The position numbers and the translations under genes are program-made. The notes below the pieces were generated by a model. It saw only the letters and a program-made list of their open reading frames with translations. It searched no databases and was not told the DNA's origin. Source: Nephrotoma appendiculata (taxonomy: Eukaryota; Arthropoda; Insecta; Diptera; Tipulidae). Taken from it: a stretch of DNA of 64,000 nt. The stretch is taken from assembly GCA_947310385.1 (NCBI GenBank), contig OX371225.1:32561762-32625761 (forward strand). The letters are read 5' to 3'. This document shows positions 1-16,100 of the stretch, piece after piece. How positions within the stretch are numbered: the stretch's first letter is position 1; every line of letters begins with the position of its first letter.

Positions 1-2080
1 TCTATACTCAGAATCTACCTATGGTCATGGTGGTCATAAACGTGACCACGTCTCATGGCTATTGTATAGATGCCTGTTATTGACATTTTCTTTTAGAAAA
101 TTGATGATTCATTTGTAACTTTTAATTCTGTATTGCTGGGATTTTTCGGTTTGAATATCGAAGTTAATCTTCTTTATCAATGCAATCTGCATTATCGATA
201 TTTTAAAATAGTTTAACGGCCGAGATAACAAAACTTATATCTGCATAGCCATCTCCCAGCTGGAGTGGTAAAGGCACTATCTACAATGCCATCTGTTGGC
301 TGGGATAGCAAAGGCAATATCTGCATTACCATCTGTTGGCTGGAAACTTTCGGCAATTTTTTAACAGTATTACAGTTTAACAGTTTATTTTTTTAGTTTG
401 AATATTAAAGTAAATCTTCTTTATCGATGCAATCCGAATTATCGACATTTTAAAACATTTTTGGGAAAAATAATATCTGCATTACTGTCTCTCGGCTGGG
501 ATAGCAAATATACTGTCTGTATTGCCATATTTCGGCTAGAACTTTCGGCTAACTTTAACAGTATTACACTTTTAATAAATTAAATATAAATCACATGAAA
601 CTATAAATTAATATCGGCTAAATTGAACGTTTTTTTGTTGTTTATTATAACACATACATATATGTTTTCACCTTGTTAAAGTTAGCCGAAATTTGCCAGC
701 CGAAAGATAATGCAGATAGTGTCTTGACTGATTCAACAGAAAGTTAAACTTCTTTATACTCTCGCTCCTATCGATTTTTAAATTCCTATAAACTGAAATA
801 ATTTCTCCTTCACCCAAAGGATATAACCCTATCCTAAATTCATCCTAAATTCTAGTTTATGACTGATTTTTGCTATATTCTCAAGACACTATCTGCATTA
901 TCTTTCGACTGGAAACTTTCGGCTAACTTTAACAGTATTATGTTTTCGGCTGATTTTGTAGGTTAGTCACTTTCGGCTAGGATATTTCAATTTAATATAT
1001 GTGTTTTTTCGGCTGATGTAGCCAAGGAACTATCTGCATTATCGATTTTTTCACTTTCGGCTGGCAACTTTTGGCTAACTTTAATAAGGTAGATAATTGT
1101 AATGTAAAATCAAAATTATTCAAGACTATTCATTGAATATTTGAATTTATTATAATTTCAGTAGCTCAGGACAGATTAATTATAAAGTTTTATAATATTT
1201 AAAAAGTCAAAAATTATTAATTTAGTATTCAACTTTAGCAAATCATCAGATATGAAAAAAGAATAGTTTTTACTTAGGTGCTGATTTAAAGAAGCAATTG
1301 TTGAAGACCTCTTCAATGGTCTGTAGTTGGTTTTAAATAAAAAGGTCGGCCGAATGAACATAAAACTTTGAGCATTGTTATTCTCGTTACTGTTCTATAA
1401 AGCTGTTCATTAAGCTTTATTACCTTACTTATAATAGACTATCCCAATTTTCAAAAATCAAAGCTGATCAAATTTAAGCAAATATGAAATGTGTAACTAA
1501 AATATATTGAAATTGATGTCCACCGGCAAATTTATGTTTTTTGTTGCAAAAGCTCAACTAAGCTTTTCAACCAGATTATATTACACTATTCAGCTTAAAC
1601 TTAAATATGTTGATTTTTTTTTTTGTCAACATAATTTATTTTCCCAAACTATTCGAGTATATACGATGATATGGTGATGATACTACAGTTTTCCAGTATT
1701 AATATTGAATATTTTATCTTGTGATATAAAATATTCTATAATTTTCGATAAAAACGTCGACAGAAAACTAAATAAATTTTTCGATTAAATGTCAATGGGA
1801 GAATATAAGTTTAAAATATGAATCCTTTGGGTATATACGATTTATGTTGACATTCTCTTTAAAGCTAAATGATTCATTGTGATGTTGATTTAATTTGGTT
1901 GGCAGCTGATTTTATCTCGACCGAATAAAAAAACCATAATATTTGGATACACTCTAAGAGATCATCCAAAATATATAAAACTATTTAATTGTTTTTGGCA
2001 ACAGTTTAAATGTATATATTGTGTACTCGTACGTACTTAACATGTTTATACTCGTAGATGAAATTATACTTTTTTAATAG
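1..2080. other. Non-coding AT-rich DNA with a dispersed TTCGGCT repeat family
   Basis: I see no gene here. The stretch is built largely from degenerate copies of a repeat with recurring pieces such as ATCTGCATTATC, TTTCGGCTGG and GGCTAACTTTAACAGTAT. Two direct copies start near 150 and 397, a 247-bp offset, sharing a block that begins TTTGAATAT and runs through CTTCTTTATC. Further pieces occur at 673-728 (inverted), 881-942 and 1022-1090. The same family returns near 26840-26930 and 27836-27870. From about 1100 to 2080 I see only AT-rich sequence with no recognisable feature. Confidence 0.6.
673..937. repeat. Inverted repeat (MITE-like) of the TTCGGCT family
   Basis: The left arm (about 673-728) and right arm (about 881-937) are imperfect reverse complements: both contain the AAGACACTATCTGCATTATC string and GGCTAACTTTAACA, in opposite orientation. 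The arms are about 56 bp with about 150 bp between them and no ORF. This is the shape of a small non-autonomous DNA element, but I could not identify a target duplication, so it may be two family copies that happen to lie head to head. Confidence 0.5.
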
Positions 2081-2157
2081 ATTTGATATTGTATACTGAC
2101 GGACGCTGTTGTGCTAAAGAGCGTACAGTAATGAAAAAAATATTTTTATTGTTGCAG

Positions 2158-2448
2158 AGTCCCGTGCCAAACTCATACGGAAATAATGGATCATCGTGTA
2201 CATTACCGCGACATCCTAATCATCATTGGCCATCGTACGGTGGTACAATAGCGGGTGTCCGACATTTACCACAAATGGCAATAGTTAGCGGTGGTGGAGG
2301 GGGTGGGGCACAAACGCCACCGCCACCATCAACAATAGCAATGCAACATTTAGGTACAACACCCCGACCTAGAGTGTGTATGGGTGTGCCCGAAGAAGAA
2401 GTGTCGGCAGAGACACCACTTATGGTAAAGCGTGAAAGTACCGTATGA
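2158..2448 (+). CDS. Terminal coding exon of an unidentified host gene (PDZ-ligand C-terminus)
   Basis: An open frame follows a good 3' splice site: a T-rich tract, then TTGTTGCAG ending at 2157, and runs 96 codons to TGA at 2446-2448. The longer open frame upstream begins at a TTG and is probably intron. The peptide is low-complexity (a run of six glycines followed by Q-T-P-P-P-P, many Pro/Ser/Thr), as in cytoplasmic tails, and ends K-R-E-S-T-V, matching a class I PDZ ligand (S/T-X-V). Base composition is clearly GC-richer than its surroundings, supporting coding. The tail would suit a synaptic or junctional membrane protein (a neuroligin-type tail is one possibility), but I do not recognise the gene. 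Earlier exons would lie to the left, outside the window or unrecognised. Confidence 0.5.
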   Translation, partial: SPVPNSYGNNGSSCTLPRHPNHHWPSYGGTIAGVRHLPQMAIVSGGGGGGAQTPPPPSTIAMQHLGTTPRPRVCMGVPEEEVSAETPLMVKRESTV

Positions 2449-4199
<1,751 letters not shown>

Positions 4200-7100
4200 A
4201 ACCGCCTTTTCCATATACAGCCAACGGTCAATTTCCTACTTAATATGCTCTTTTCATTACCTACAATCATTTTGAGCCGGAATTTCAACAATAAAATATT
4301 GTCAATATTTTTGCAAAAATCCCTGATGGTTAGCCTTACCGATTTAGAACGGATAAAATTTATTATCACCGATTCAGTATGTGGTGGTTTTTCTAAATTA
4401 CTGATGATATTTTAAGCAGATCAGCGTTTAATTTGTTGCAATATGTCGCCTCATTCACCTGTAATCCAGGTTCGATGACATAATATAACCGCGGATTTCA
4501 AAATACGAAATTTCCAAAAACTACCCTTTCCATATGCAGCCAAAGGTCAATTTCTTACTTTATATGTTCTTTTCATTACCTACAATCATTATGAGCCGGA
4601 ATTTCAACAATAAAATATGGTCAATATTTTTGCAAAAATCCCTGATGGTTAGCCTTACCGATTTTGAACGGATAAAATTTATTGTCACCGATTCGGTATG
4701 TGGTGATTTTTCTAAATTTCTGATGATATTTTAAGCAGATCATCGTTTAATTTGTTGTAATATGTCGCCTCATATACCTGTAATCCAGGATCGATGACAT
4801 AATATAACCGCGGATTTCAAAATACGAAATTTCCAAAAACCATCCTTTCCATATACACCCAACTGTCAAGTTCCTACTAAATATGCTCTTTTCATTACCT
4901 ACAATCATTTTGAGCCGGAATTTCAACAATAAAATATGGTCAATATTTTTGCAAAAATCCCTAATGGTTAGCCTTTCGGTATGTGGTGATTTTTCTAAGT
5001 TACTGATGATATTTTAAGTAGATCAGCGTTTAATTTGTTGCAATATGTCGCCTCATTCACCTGTAATCCAGGATCGATGACATAATATAACCGCGGATTT
5101 CAAAATACGAAATTTCCAATAACCACCCTTTCCATATGCAGCCAACGGTCAATTTCCTACTTAATATGCTCTTTTCATTACCTACAATCATTTTGAGCCG
5201 GAATTTCAACAATAAAATATGGTCAATATTTTTGCAAAAATTCCTGATGGTTAGCCTTACCGATTTTGAACGAATAAAATTTACTGTCACCGATTCGGTA
5301 TGTGGTGGTTTTTCTAAGTTACTGATGATATTTTAAGCAGATCAGCGTTTAATTTGTTGCAATATGTCGCCTCATTCACCTGTAATCCAGGATCGATGAC
5401 ATAATATAACCGCGGATTTCAAAAATCGAAATTTCCAATAACCGCCTTTTCCATATGCAGCCAAAGGTCAGTTTCCTACTAAATATGCTCTTTTCATTAC
5501 CTACAATCATTTTGAGCCGGAATTTCAACAATAAAATACGGTCAATATTTTTGCAAAAATCCCTGATGGTTAGCCTTACCGATTTTGAACGGATAAAATT
5601 TATTGTCACCGATTCGGTATGTGGTGATTTTTCTAAATTTCTGATGATATTTTAAGCAGATCATCGTTTAATTTGTTGTAATATGTCGCCTCATATACCT
5701 GTAATCCAGGATCGATGACATAATATAACCGCGGATTTCAAAATACGAAATTTCCAAAAACCATCCTTTCCATATACACCCAACTGTCAAGTTCCTACTA
5801 AATATGCTCTTTTCATTACCTACAATCATTTTGAGCCGGAATTTCAACAATAAAATATGGTCAATATTTTTGCAAAAATCCCTAATGGTTAGCCTTTCGG
5901 TATGTGGTGATTTTTCTAAGTTACTGATGATATTTTAAGCAGATCAGCGTTTAATTTGTTGCAATATGTCGCCTCATTCACCTGTAATCCAGGATCGATG
6001 ACATAATATAACCGCGGATTTCAAAATACGAAATTTCCAAAAACCATCCTTTCCATATACACCCAACTGTCAATTTCCTACTTACTATGCTCTTTTCATT
6101 ACCTACAATCATTTTGAGCCGGAATTTCAACAATTAAATATGGTCAATATTTTTGCAAAAATCCCTGATGGTTAGCCTTACCGATTTTGAACGGATAAAA
6201 TTTATTGTCACCGATTCGGTATGTGGTGATTTTTCTAAATTTCTGATGATATTTTAAGCAGTTCATCGTTTAATTTGTTGTAATATGTCGCCTCATATAC
6301 CTGTAATCCAGGATCGATGACATAATATAACCGCGGATTTCAAAATACGAAATTTCCAAAAACCATCCTTTCCATATACACCCAACTGTCAAGTTCCTAC
6401 TAAATATGCTCTTTTCATTACCTACAATCATTTTGAGCCGGAATTTCAACAATAAAATATGGTCAATATTTTTGCAAAAATCCCTAATGGTTAGCCTTTC
6501 GGTATGTGGTGATTTTTCTAAGTTACTGATGATATTTTAAGCAGATCAGCGTTTAATTTGTTGCAATATGTCGCCTCATTCACCTGTAATCCAGGATCGA
6601 TGACATAATATAACCGCGGATTTCAAAAATCGAAATTTTCAATAACCGCCTTTTCCATATGCAGCCAACGGTCAGTTTCCTACTAAATATGCTCTTTTCA
6701 TTACCTACAATCATTTTGAGCCGGAATTTCAACAATAAAATATTGTCAATATTTTTGCAAAAATCCCTGATGGTTAGCCTTACCGATTTAGAACGGATAA
6801 AATTTATTATCACCGATTCGGTGTGTGGTGGTTTTTCTAAATTACTGATGATATTTTAAGCAGATCAGCGTTTAATTTGTTGCAATATGTCACCTCATTC
6901 ACCTGTAACCCAGGTTCGATGACATAATATAACCGCGGATTTCAAAACACGAAATTTCCAAAAACCACCCTTTCCATATGAAGCCAACGGTCAATTTCCT
7001 ACTTAATATGTTCTTTTCATTACCTACAATCATTTTGAGCCGGAATTTCAACAATAAAATATTGTCAATATTTTTGCAAAAATCCCTGATGGTTAGCCTT

Positions 7101-10100
7101 ACCGATTTAGAACGGATAAAATTTATTATCACCGATTCGGTGTGTGGTGGTTTTTCTAAATTACTGATGATATTTTAAGCAGATCAGCGTTTAATTTGTT
7201 GCAATATGTCACCTCATTCACCTGTAACCCAGGTTCGATGACAAAATATAACCGCGGATTTCAAAATACGAAATTTCCAAAAACCACCCTTTCCATATGC
7301 AGCCAACGGTCAATTTCTTACTTTATATGCTCTTTTCATTACCTACAATCATTTTGAGCCGGAATTTCAACAATAAAATATTGTCAATATTTTTGCAAAA
7401 ATCCCTGATGGTTAGCCTTACCGATTTTGAACGGATAAAATTTATTGTCACCGATTCGGTATGTGGTGGTTTTTCTAAATTACTGATAATATTTTAAGCA
7501 GATCAGCGTTTAATTTGTTGCAATATGTCGCCTCATTCACCTGTAATCCAGGATCGATGACATAATATAACCGCGGATTTCAAAATACGAAATTTCCAAA
7601 AACCACCCTTTCCATATACACCCAACTGTCAATTTCCTACTTACTATGCTCTTTTCATTACCTACAATCATTTTGAGCCGGAATTTCAACAATTAAATAT
7701 GGTCAATATTTTTGCAAAAATCCCTGATGGTTAGCCTTACCGATTTTGAACGGATAAAATGTATTGTCACCGATTCGGTATGTGGTGGTTTTTCTAAATT
7801 ACTGATGATATTTTAAGCAGATCAGCGTTTAATTTGTTGCAATATGTCACCTCATTCACCTGTAATCCAGGATCGATGACATAATATAACCGCGGATTTC
7901 AAAATACGAAATTTCCAAAAACCACCCTTTCCATATACACCCAACGGTCAATTTCCTACTTACTATGCTCTTTTCATTACCTACAATCATTTTGAGCCGG
8001 AATTTCAACAATTAAATATGGTCAATATTTTTGCAAAAATCCCTGATGGTTAGCCTTACCGATTTTGAACGGATAAAATGTATTGTCACCGATTCGGTAT
8101 GTGGTGGTTTTTCTAAATTACTGATGATATTTTAAGCAGATCAGCGTTTAATTTGTTGCAATATGTCACCTCATTCACCTGTAATCCAGGTTCGATGACA
8201 TAATATAACCGCGGATTTCAAAATACGAAATTTCCAATAACCGCCTTTTCCATATACAGCCAAAGGTCAGTTTCCTACTTAATATGCTCTTTTCATTACC
8301 TACAATCATTTTGAGCCGGAATTTCAACAATAAAATATGGTCAATATTTTTGCAAAAATCCCTGATGGTTAGCCTTACCGATTTTGAACGGATAAAATTT
8401 ATTGTCACCGATTCGGTATGTGGTGATTTTTCTAAATTTCTGATGATATTTTAAGCAGATCATCGTTTAATTTGTTGTAATATGTCGCCTCATATACTTG
8501 TAATCCAGGATCGATGACATAATATAACCGCGGATTTCAAAATACGAAATTTCCAAAAACCATCCTTTCCATATACACCCAACTGTCAAGTTCCTACTAA
8601 ATATGCTCTTTTCATTACCTACAATCATTTTGAGCCGGAATTTCAACAATAAAATATGGTCAATATTTTTGCAAAAATCCCTAATGGTTAGCCTTTCGGT
8701 ATGTGGTGATTTTTCTAAGTTACTGATGATATTTTAAGTAGATCAGCGTTTAATTTGTTGCAATATGTCGCCTCATTCACCTGTAATCCAGGATCGATGA
8801 CATAATATAACCGCGGATTTCAAAATACGAAATTTCCAAAAACCATCCTTTCCATATACACCCAACTGTCAAGTTCCTACTAAATATGCTCTTTTCATTA
8901 CCTACAATCATTTTGAGCCGGAATTTCAACAATAAAATATGGTCAATATTTTTGCAAAAATCCCTAATGGTTAGATTTTCGGTATGTGGTGATTTTTCTA
9001 AGTTACTGATGATATTTAAAGCAGATCAGCGTTTAATTTGTTGCAATATGTCGCCTCATTCACCTGTAATCCAGGATCGATGACATAATATAACCGCGGA
9101 TTTCAAAAATCGAAATTTCCAATAACCGCCTTTTCCATATGCAGCCAACGGTCAGTTTCCTACTAAATATGCTCTTTTCATTACCTACAATCATTTTGAG
9201 CCGGAATTTCAACAATAAAATACGGTCAATATTTTTGCAAAAATCCCTGATGGTTAGCCTTACCGATTTTGAACGGATAAAATTTACTGTCACCGATTCG
9301 GTATGTGGTGGTTTTTCTAAATTACTGATGATATTTTAAGCAGATCAGCGTTTAATTTGTTGCAATATGTCACCTCATTCACCTGTAATCCAGGTTCGAT
9401 GACATAATATAACCGCGGATTTCAAAATACGAAATTTCCAATAACCGCCTTTTCCATATGCAGCCAAAGGTCAATTTCCTACTTACTATGCTCTTTTCAT
9501 TACCTACAATCATTTTGAGCCGGAATTTCAACAATAAAATATTGTCAATATTTTTGCAAAAATCCCTGATGGTTAGCCTTACCGATTTTGAACGGATAAA
9601 ATTTATTGTCACCGATTCGGTATGTGGTGATTTTTCTAAATTTCTGATGATATTTTAAGCAGATCATCGTTTAATTTGTTGTAATATGTCGCCTCATATA
9701 CCTGTAATCCAGGATCGATGACATAATATAACCGCGGATTTCAAAATACGAAATTTCCAAAAACCATCCTTTCCATATACACCCAACTGTCAAGTTCCTA
9801 CTAAATATGCTCTTTTCATTACCTACAATCATTTTGAGCCGGAATTTCAACAATAAAATATGGTCAATATTTTTGCAAAAATCCCTAATGGTTAGCCTTT
9901 CGGTATGTGGTGATTTTTCTAAGTTACTGATGATATTTTAAGTAGATCAGCGTTTAATTTGTTGCAATATGTCGCCTCATTCACCTGTAATCCAGGATCG
10001 ATGACATAATATAACCGCGGATTTCAAAATACGAAATTTCCAAAAACCATCCTTTCCATATACACCCAACTGTCAAGTTCCTACTAAATATGCTCTTTTC

Positions 10101-13100
10101 ATTACCTACAATCATTTTGAGCCGGAATTTCAACAATAAAATATGGTCAATATTTTTGCAAAAATCCCTAATGGTTAGCCTTTCGGTATGTGGTGATTTT
10201 TCTAAGTTACTGATGATATTTTAAGCAGATCAGCGTTTAATTTGTTGCAATATGTCGCCTCATTCACCTGTAATCCAGGATCGATGACATAATATAACCG
10301 CGGATTTCAAAAATCGAAATTTCCAATAACCGCCTTTTCCATATGCAGCCAACGGTCAGTTTCCTACTAAATATGCTCTTTTCATTACCTACAATCATTT
10401 TGAGCCGGAATTTCAACAATAAAATACGGTCAATATTTTTGCAAAAATCCCTGATGGTTAGCCTTACCGATTTAGAACGGATAAAATTTATTATCACCGA
10501 TTCGGTGTGTGGTGGTTTTTCTAAATTACTGATGATATTTTAAGCAGATCAGCGTTTAATTTGTTGCAATATGTCACCTCATTCACCTGTAATCCAGGTT
10601 CGATGACATAATATAACCGCGGATTTCAAAATACGAAATTTCCAATAACCGCCTTTTCCATATGCAGCCAAAGGTCAATTTAATACTTACTATGCTCTTT
10701 TCATTACCTACAATCATTTTGAGCCGGAATTTCAACAATAAAATATTGTCAATATTTTTGCAAAAATCCCTGATGGTTAGCCTTACCGATTTAGAACGGA
10801 TAAAATTTATTATCACCGATTCGGTGTGTGGTGGTTTTTCTAAATTACTGATGATATTTTAAGCAGATCAGCGTTTAATTTGTTGCAATATGTCACCTCA
10901 TTCACCTGTAACCCAGGTTCGATGACATAATATAACCGCGGATTTCAAAATACGAAATTTCCAAAAACCACCCTTTCCATATGCAGCCAACGGTCAATTT
11001 CTTACTTTATATGCTCTTTTCATTACCTACAATCATTTTGAGCCGGAATTTCAACAATAAAATATTGTCAATATTTTTGCAAAAATCCCTGATGGTTAGC
11101 CTTACCGATTTTGAACGGATAAAATTTATTGTCACCGATTCGGTATGTGGTGGTTTTTCTAAATTACTGATAATATTTTAAGCAGATCAGCGTTTAATTT
11201 GTTGCAATATGTCGCCTCATTCACCTGTAATCCAGGATCGATGACATAATATAACCGCGGATTTCAAAATACGAAATTTCCAAAAACCACCCTTTCCATA
11301 TACACCCAACTGTCAATTTCCTACTTACTATGCTCTTTTCATTACCTACAATCATTTTGAGCCGGAATTTCAACAATTAAATATGGTCAATATTTTTGCA
11401 AAAATCCCTGATGGTTAGCCTTACCGATTTTGAACGGATAAAATTTACTGTCACCGATTCGGTATGTGGTGGTTTTTCTAAATTACTGATGATATTTTAA
11501 GCAGATCAGCGTTTAATTTGTTGCAATATGTCGCCTCATTCACCTGTAATCCAGGTTCGATGACATAATATAACCGCGGATTTCAAAATACGAAATTTCC
11601 AAAAACCACCCTTTCCATATGCAGCCAACGGTCAGTTTCCTACTAAATATGCTCTTTTCATTACCTACAATCATTTTGAGCCGGAATTTCAACAATAAAA
11701 TATGGTCAATATTTTTGCAAAAATCCCTGATGGTTAGCCTTACCGATTTTGAACGGATAAAATTTACTATCACCGATTCAGTATGTGGTGGTTTTTCTAT
11801 ATTACTGATGATATTTTATGCAGATCAGCGTTTAATTTGTTGCAATATGTCGCCTCATTCACCTGTAATCCAGGTTCGATGACAAAATATAACCACGGAT
11901 TTCAAAATACGAAATTTCCAATAACCGCCTTTTCCATATGCAGCCAACGGTCAATTTTCTACTTAATATGCTCTTTTCATTACCTACAATCATTTTGAGC
12001 CGGAATTTCAACAATAAAATATTGTCAATATTTTTGCAAAAATCCCCGATTGCTAGGCTTACCGATTTTGAACGGATAAAATTTATTGTCACCGATTCGG
12101 TATGTGGTGGTTTTTCTAAATTACTGATGATATTTTAAGCAGATCAGCGTTTAATTTGTTGCAATATGTCGCCTCATTCACCTGTAACCCAGGTTCGATG
12201 ACATAATATAACCGCGGATTTCAAAATACGAAATTTCCAAAAACCACCCTTTCCATATGCAGCCAACGGTCAATTTCTTACTTTATATGCTCTTTTCATT
12301 ACCTACAATCATTTTGAGCCGGAATTTCAACAATAAAATATGGTCAATATTTTTGCAAAAATCCCTGATGGTTAGCCTTACCGATTTTGAACGGATAAAA
12401 TTTACTATCACCGATTCAGTATGTGGTGGTTTTTCTAAATTACTGATGATATTTTAAGCAGATCAGCGTTTAATTTGTTGCAATATGTCGCCTCATTCAC
12501 CTGTAATCCAGGTTCGATGACAAAATATAACCACGGATTTCAAAATACGAAATTTCCAAAAACCACCCTTTCCATATGCAGCCAACGGTCAATTTCTTAC
12601 TTTATATGCTCTTTTCATTACCTACAATCATTTTGAGCCGGAATTTCAACAATAAAATATGGTCAATATTTTTGCAAAAATCCCTGATGGTTAGCCTTAC
12701 CGATTTTGAACGGATAAAATTTACTGTCACCGATTCGGTATGTGGTGGTTTTTCTAAATTACTGATGATATTTTAAGAAGATCAGCGTTTAATTTGTTGC
12801 AATATGTCGCCTCATTCACCTGTAATCCAGGTTCGATGACATAATATAACCGCGGATTTCAAAATACGAAATTTCCAAAAACCACCCTTTCCATATGCAG
12901 CCAACGGTCAATTTCTTACTTTATATGCTCTTTTCATTACCTACAATCATTTTGAGCCGGAATTTCAACAATAAAATATTGTCAATATTTTTGCAAAAAT
13001 CCCCGATTGCTAGGCTTACCGATTTAGAACGGATAAAATTTATTGTCAGCGATTCGGTATGTGGTGATTTTTCTAAATTTCTGATGGTATTTTAAGCAGA

Positions 13101-16100
13101 TCAGCGTTTAATTTGTTGCAATATGTCGCCTCATTCACCTGTAATCCAGGTTCGATGACATAATATAACCGCGGATTTCAAAACAAGTAATTTCCAAAAA
13201 CCACCCTTTCCATATACATCCAACGGTCAATTTCTTACTAACTATGCTCTTTTCATTACCTACAATCATTTTGAGCCGGAATTTCAACAATAAAATATTG
13301 TCAATATTTTTGCAAAAATCCCTGATGGTTAGTTAGCCTTACCGATTTAGAACGGATAAAATTTATTATCACCGATTCGGTGTGTGGTGGTTTTTCTAAA
13401 TTACTGATGATATTTTAAGCAGATCAGCGTTTAATTTGTTGCAATATGTCACCTCATTCACCTGTAACCCAGGTTCGATGACATAATATAACCGCGGATT
13501 TCAAAATACGAAATTTCCAAAAACCACCCTTTCCATATGCAGCCAACGGTCAATTTCTTACTTTATATGCTCTTTTCATTACCTACAATCATTTTGAGCC
13601 GGAATTTCAACAATAAAATATTGTCAATATTTTTGCAAAAATCCCTGATGGTTAGCCTTACCGATTTTGAACGGATAAAATTTATTGTCACCGATTCGGT
13701 ATGTGGTGGTTTTTCTAAATTACTGATAATATTTTAAGCAGATCAGCGTTTAATTTGTTGCAATATGTCGCCTCATTCACCTGTAATCCAGGTTCGATGA
13801 CATAATATAACCGCGGATTTCAAAATACGAAATTTCCAAAAACCACCCTTTCCATATACACCCAACGGTCAATTTCCTACTTACTATGCTCTTTTCATTA
13901 CCTACAATCATTTTGAGCCGGAATTTCAACAATAAAATATGGTCAATATTTTTGCAAAAATCCCTGATGGTTAGCCTTACCGATTTTGAACGGATAAAAT
14001 TTACTGTCACCGATTCGGTATGTGGTGGTTTTTCTAAATTACTGATGATATTTTAAGCAGATCAGCGTTTAATTTGTTGCAATATGTCGCCTCATTCACC
14101 TGTAATCCAGGTTCGATGACATAATATAACCACGGATTTCAAAATACGAAATTTCCAAAAACCAACCTTTCCATATGCAGCCAACGGTCAATTTCTTACT
14201 TTATATGCTCTTTTCATTACCTACAATCATTTTGAGCCGGAATTTCAACAATAAAATATTGTCAATATTTTTGCAAAAATCCCCGATTGCTAGGCTTACC
14301 GATTTTGAACGGATAAAATTTATTGTCACCGATTCGGTATGTGGTGGTTTTTCTAAATTACTGATGATATTTTAAGCAGATCAGCGTTTAATTTGTTGCA
14401 ATATGTCGCCTCATTCACCTGTAATCCAGGTTCGATGAAATAATATAACCACGGATTTCAAAATACGAAATTTCCAATAACCGCCTTTTCCATATGCAGC
14501 CAACGGTCAATTTCCTACTTAATATGCTCTTTTCATTACCTACTATCATTTTGAGCCGGAATTTCAACAATAAAATATTGTCAATATTTTTGCAAAAATC
14601 CCAAATTGCTAGGCTTACCGATTTTGAACGGATAAAATTTACTGTCACCGATTCGGTATGTGGTGGTTTTTCTAAATTACTGATAATATTTTAAGCAGAT
14701 CAGCGTTTAATTTGTTGCAATATGTCGCCTCATTCACCTGTAATCCAGGTTCGATGACATAATATAACCGCGGATTTCAAAATACGAAATTTCCAATAAC
14801 CGCCTTTTCCATATGCAGCCAACGGTCAATTTCCTACTAAATATGCTCTTTTCATTACCTACAATCATTTTGAGCCGGAATTTCAACAATAAAATATTGT
14901 CAATATTTTTGCAAAAATCCCTGATGGTTAGCCTTACCAATTTTGAACGGATAAAATTTATTGTCACCGATTCGGTATGTGGTGGTTTTTCTAAATTACT
15001 GATGATATTTTAAGCAGATCAGCGTTTAATTTGTTGCAATATGTCGCCTCATTCACCTGTAATCCAGGATCGATGACATAATATTACCGCGGATTTCAAA
15101 ATACGAAATTTCCAATAACCGCCTTTGCCATATGCAGCCAACGGTCAGTTTCCTACTAAATATGCTCTTTTCATTACCTACAATCATTTTGAGCCGGAAT
15201 TTCAACAATAAAATATGGTCAATATTTTTGCAAAAATCCCTGATGGTTAGCCTTACCGATTTTGAACGGATAAAATTTACTGTCACCGATTCGGTATGTG
15301 GTGGTTTTTCTAAATTACTGATGATATTTTAAGCAGATCAGCGTTTAATTTGTTGCAATATGTCGCCTCATTCACCTGTAATCCAGGTTCGATGACATAA
15401 TATAACCGCGGATTTCAAAATACGAAATTTCCAAAAACCACCCTTTCCATATGCAGCCAAAGGTCAATTTCTTACTTTATATGCTCTTTTCATTACCTAC
15501 AATCATTTTGAGCCGGAATTTCAACAATAAAATATTGTCAATATTTTTGCAAAAATCCCTGATGGTTAGCCTTACCGATTTTGAACGGATAAAATTTATT
15601 GTCACCGATTCGGTATGTGGGGGTTTTTCTAAATTACTGATGATATTTTAAGCAGATCAGCGTTTAATTTGTTGCAATATGTCACCTCATTCACCTGTAA
15701 TCCAGGTTCGATGACATAATATAACCGCGGATTTCAAAATACGAAATTTCCAAAAACCACCCTTTCCATATACACCCAGCTGTCAATTTCCTTCTTACTA
15801 TGCTCTTTTCATTACCCACAATCATTTTGAGCCGGAATTTCAACAATAAAATATGGTCAATATTTTTGCAAAAATCCCTGATGGTTAGCCTTACCGATTT
15901 TGAACGGATAAAATTTATTGTCACCGATTCGGTATGTGGTGGTTTTTCTAAATTACTGATGATATTTTAAGCAGATCAGCGTTTAATTTGTTGCAATATG
16001 TCGCCTCATTCACCTGTAATCCAGGTTCGATGACATAATATAACCGCGGATTTCAAAATACGAAATTTCCAAAAACCACCCTTTCCATATGCAGCCAACG

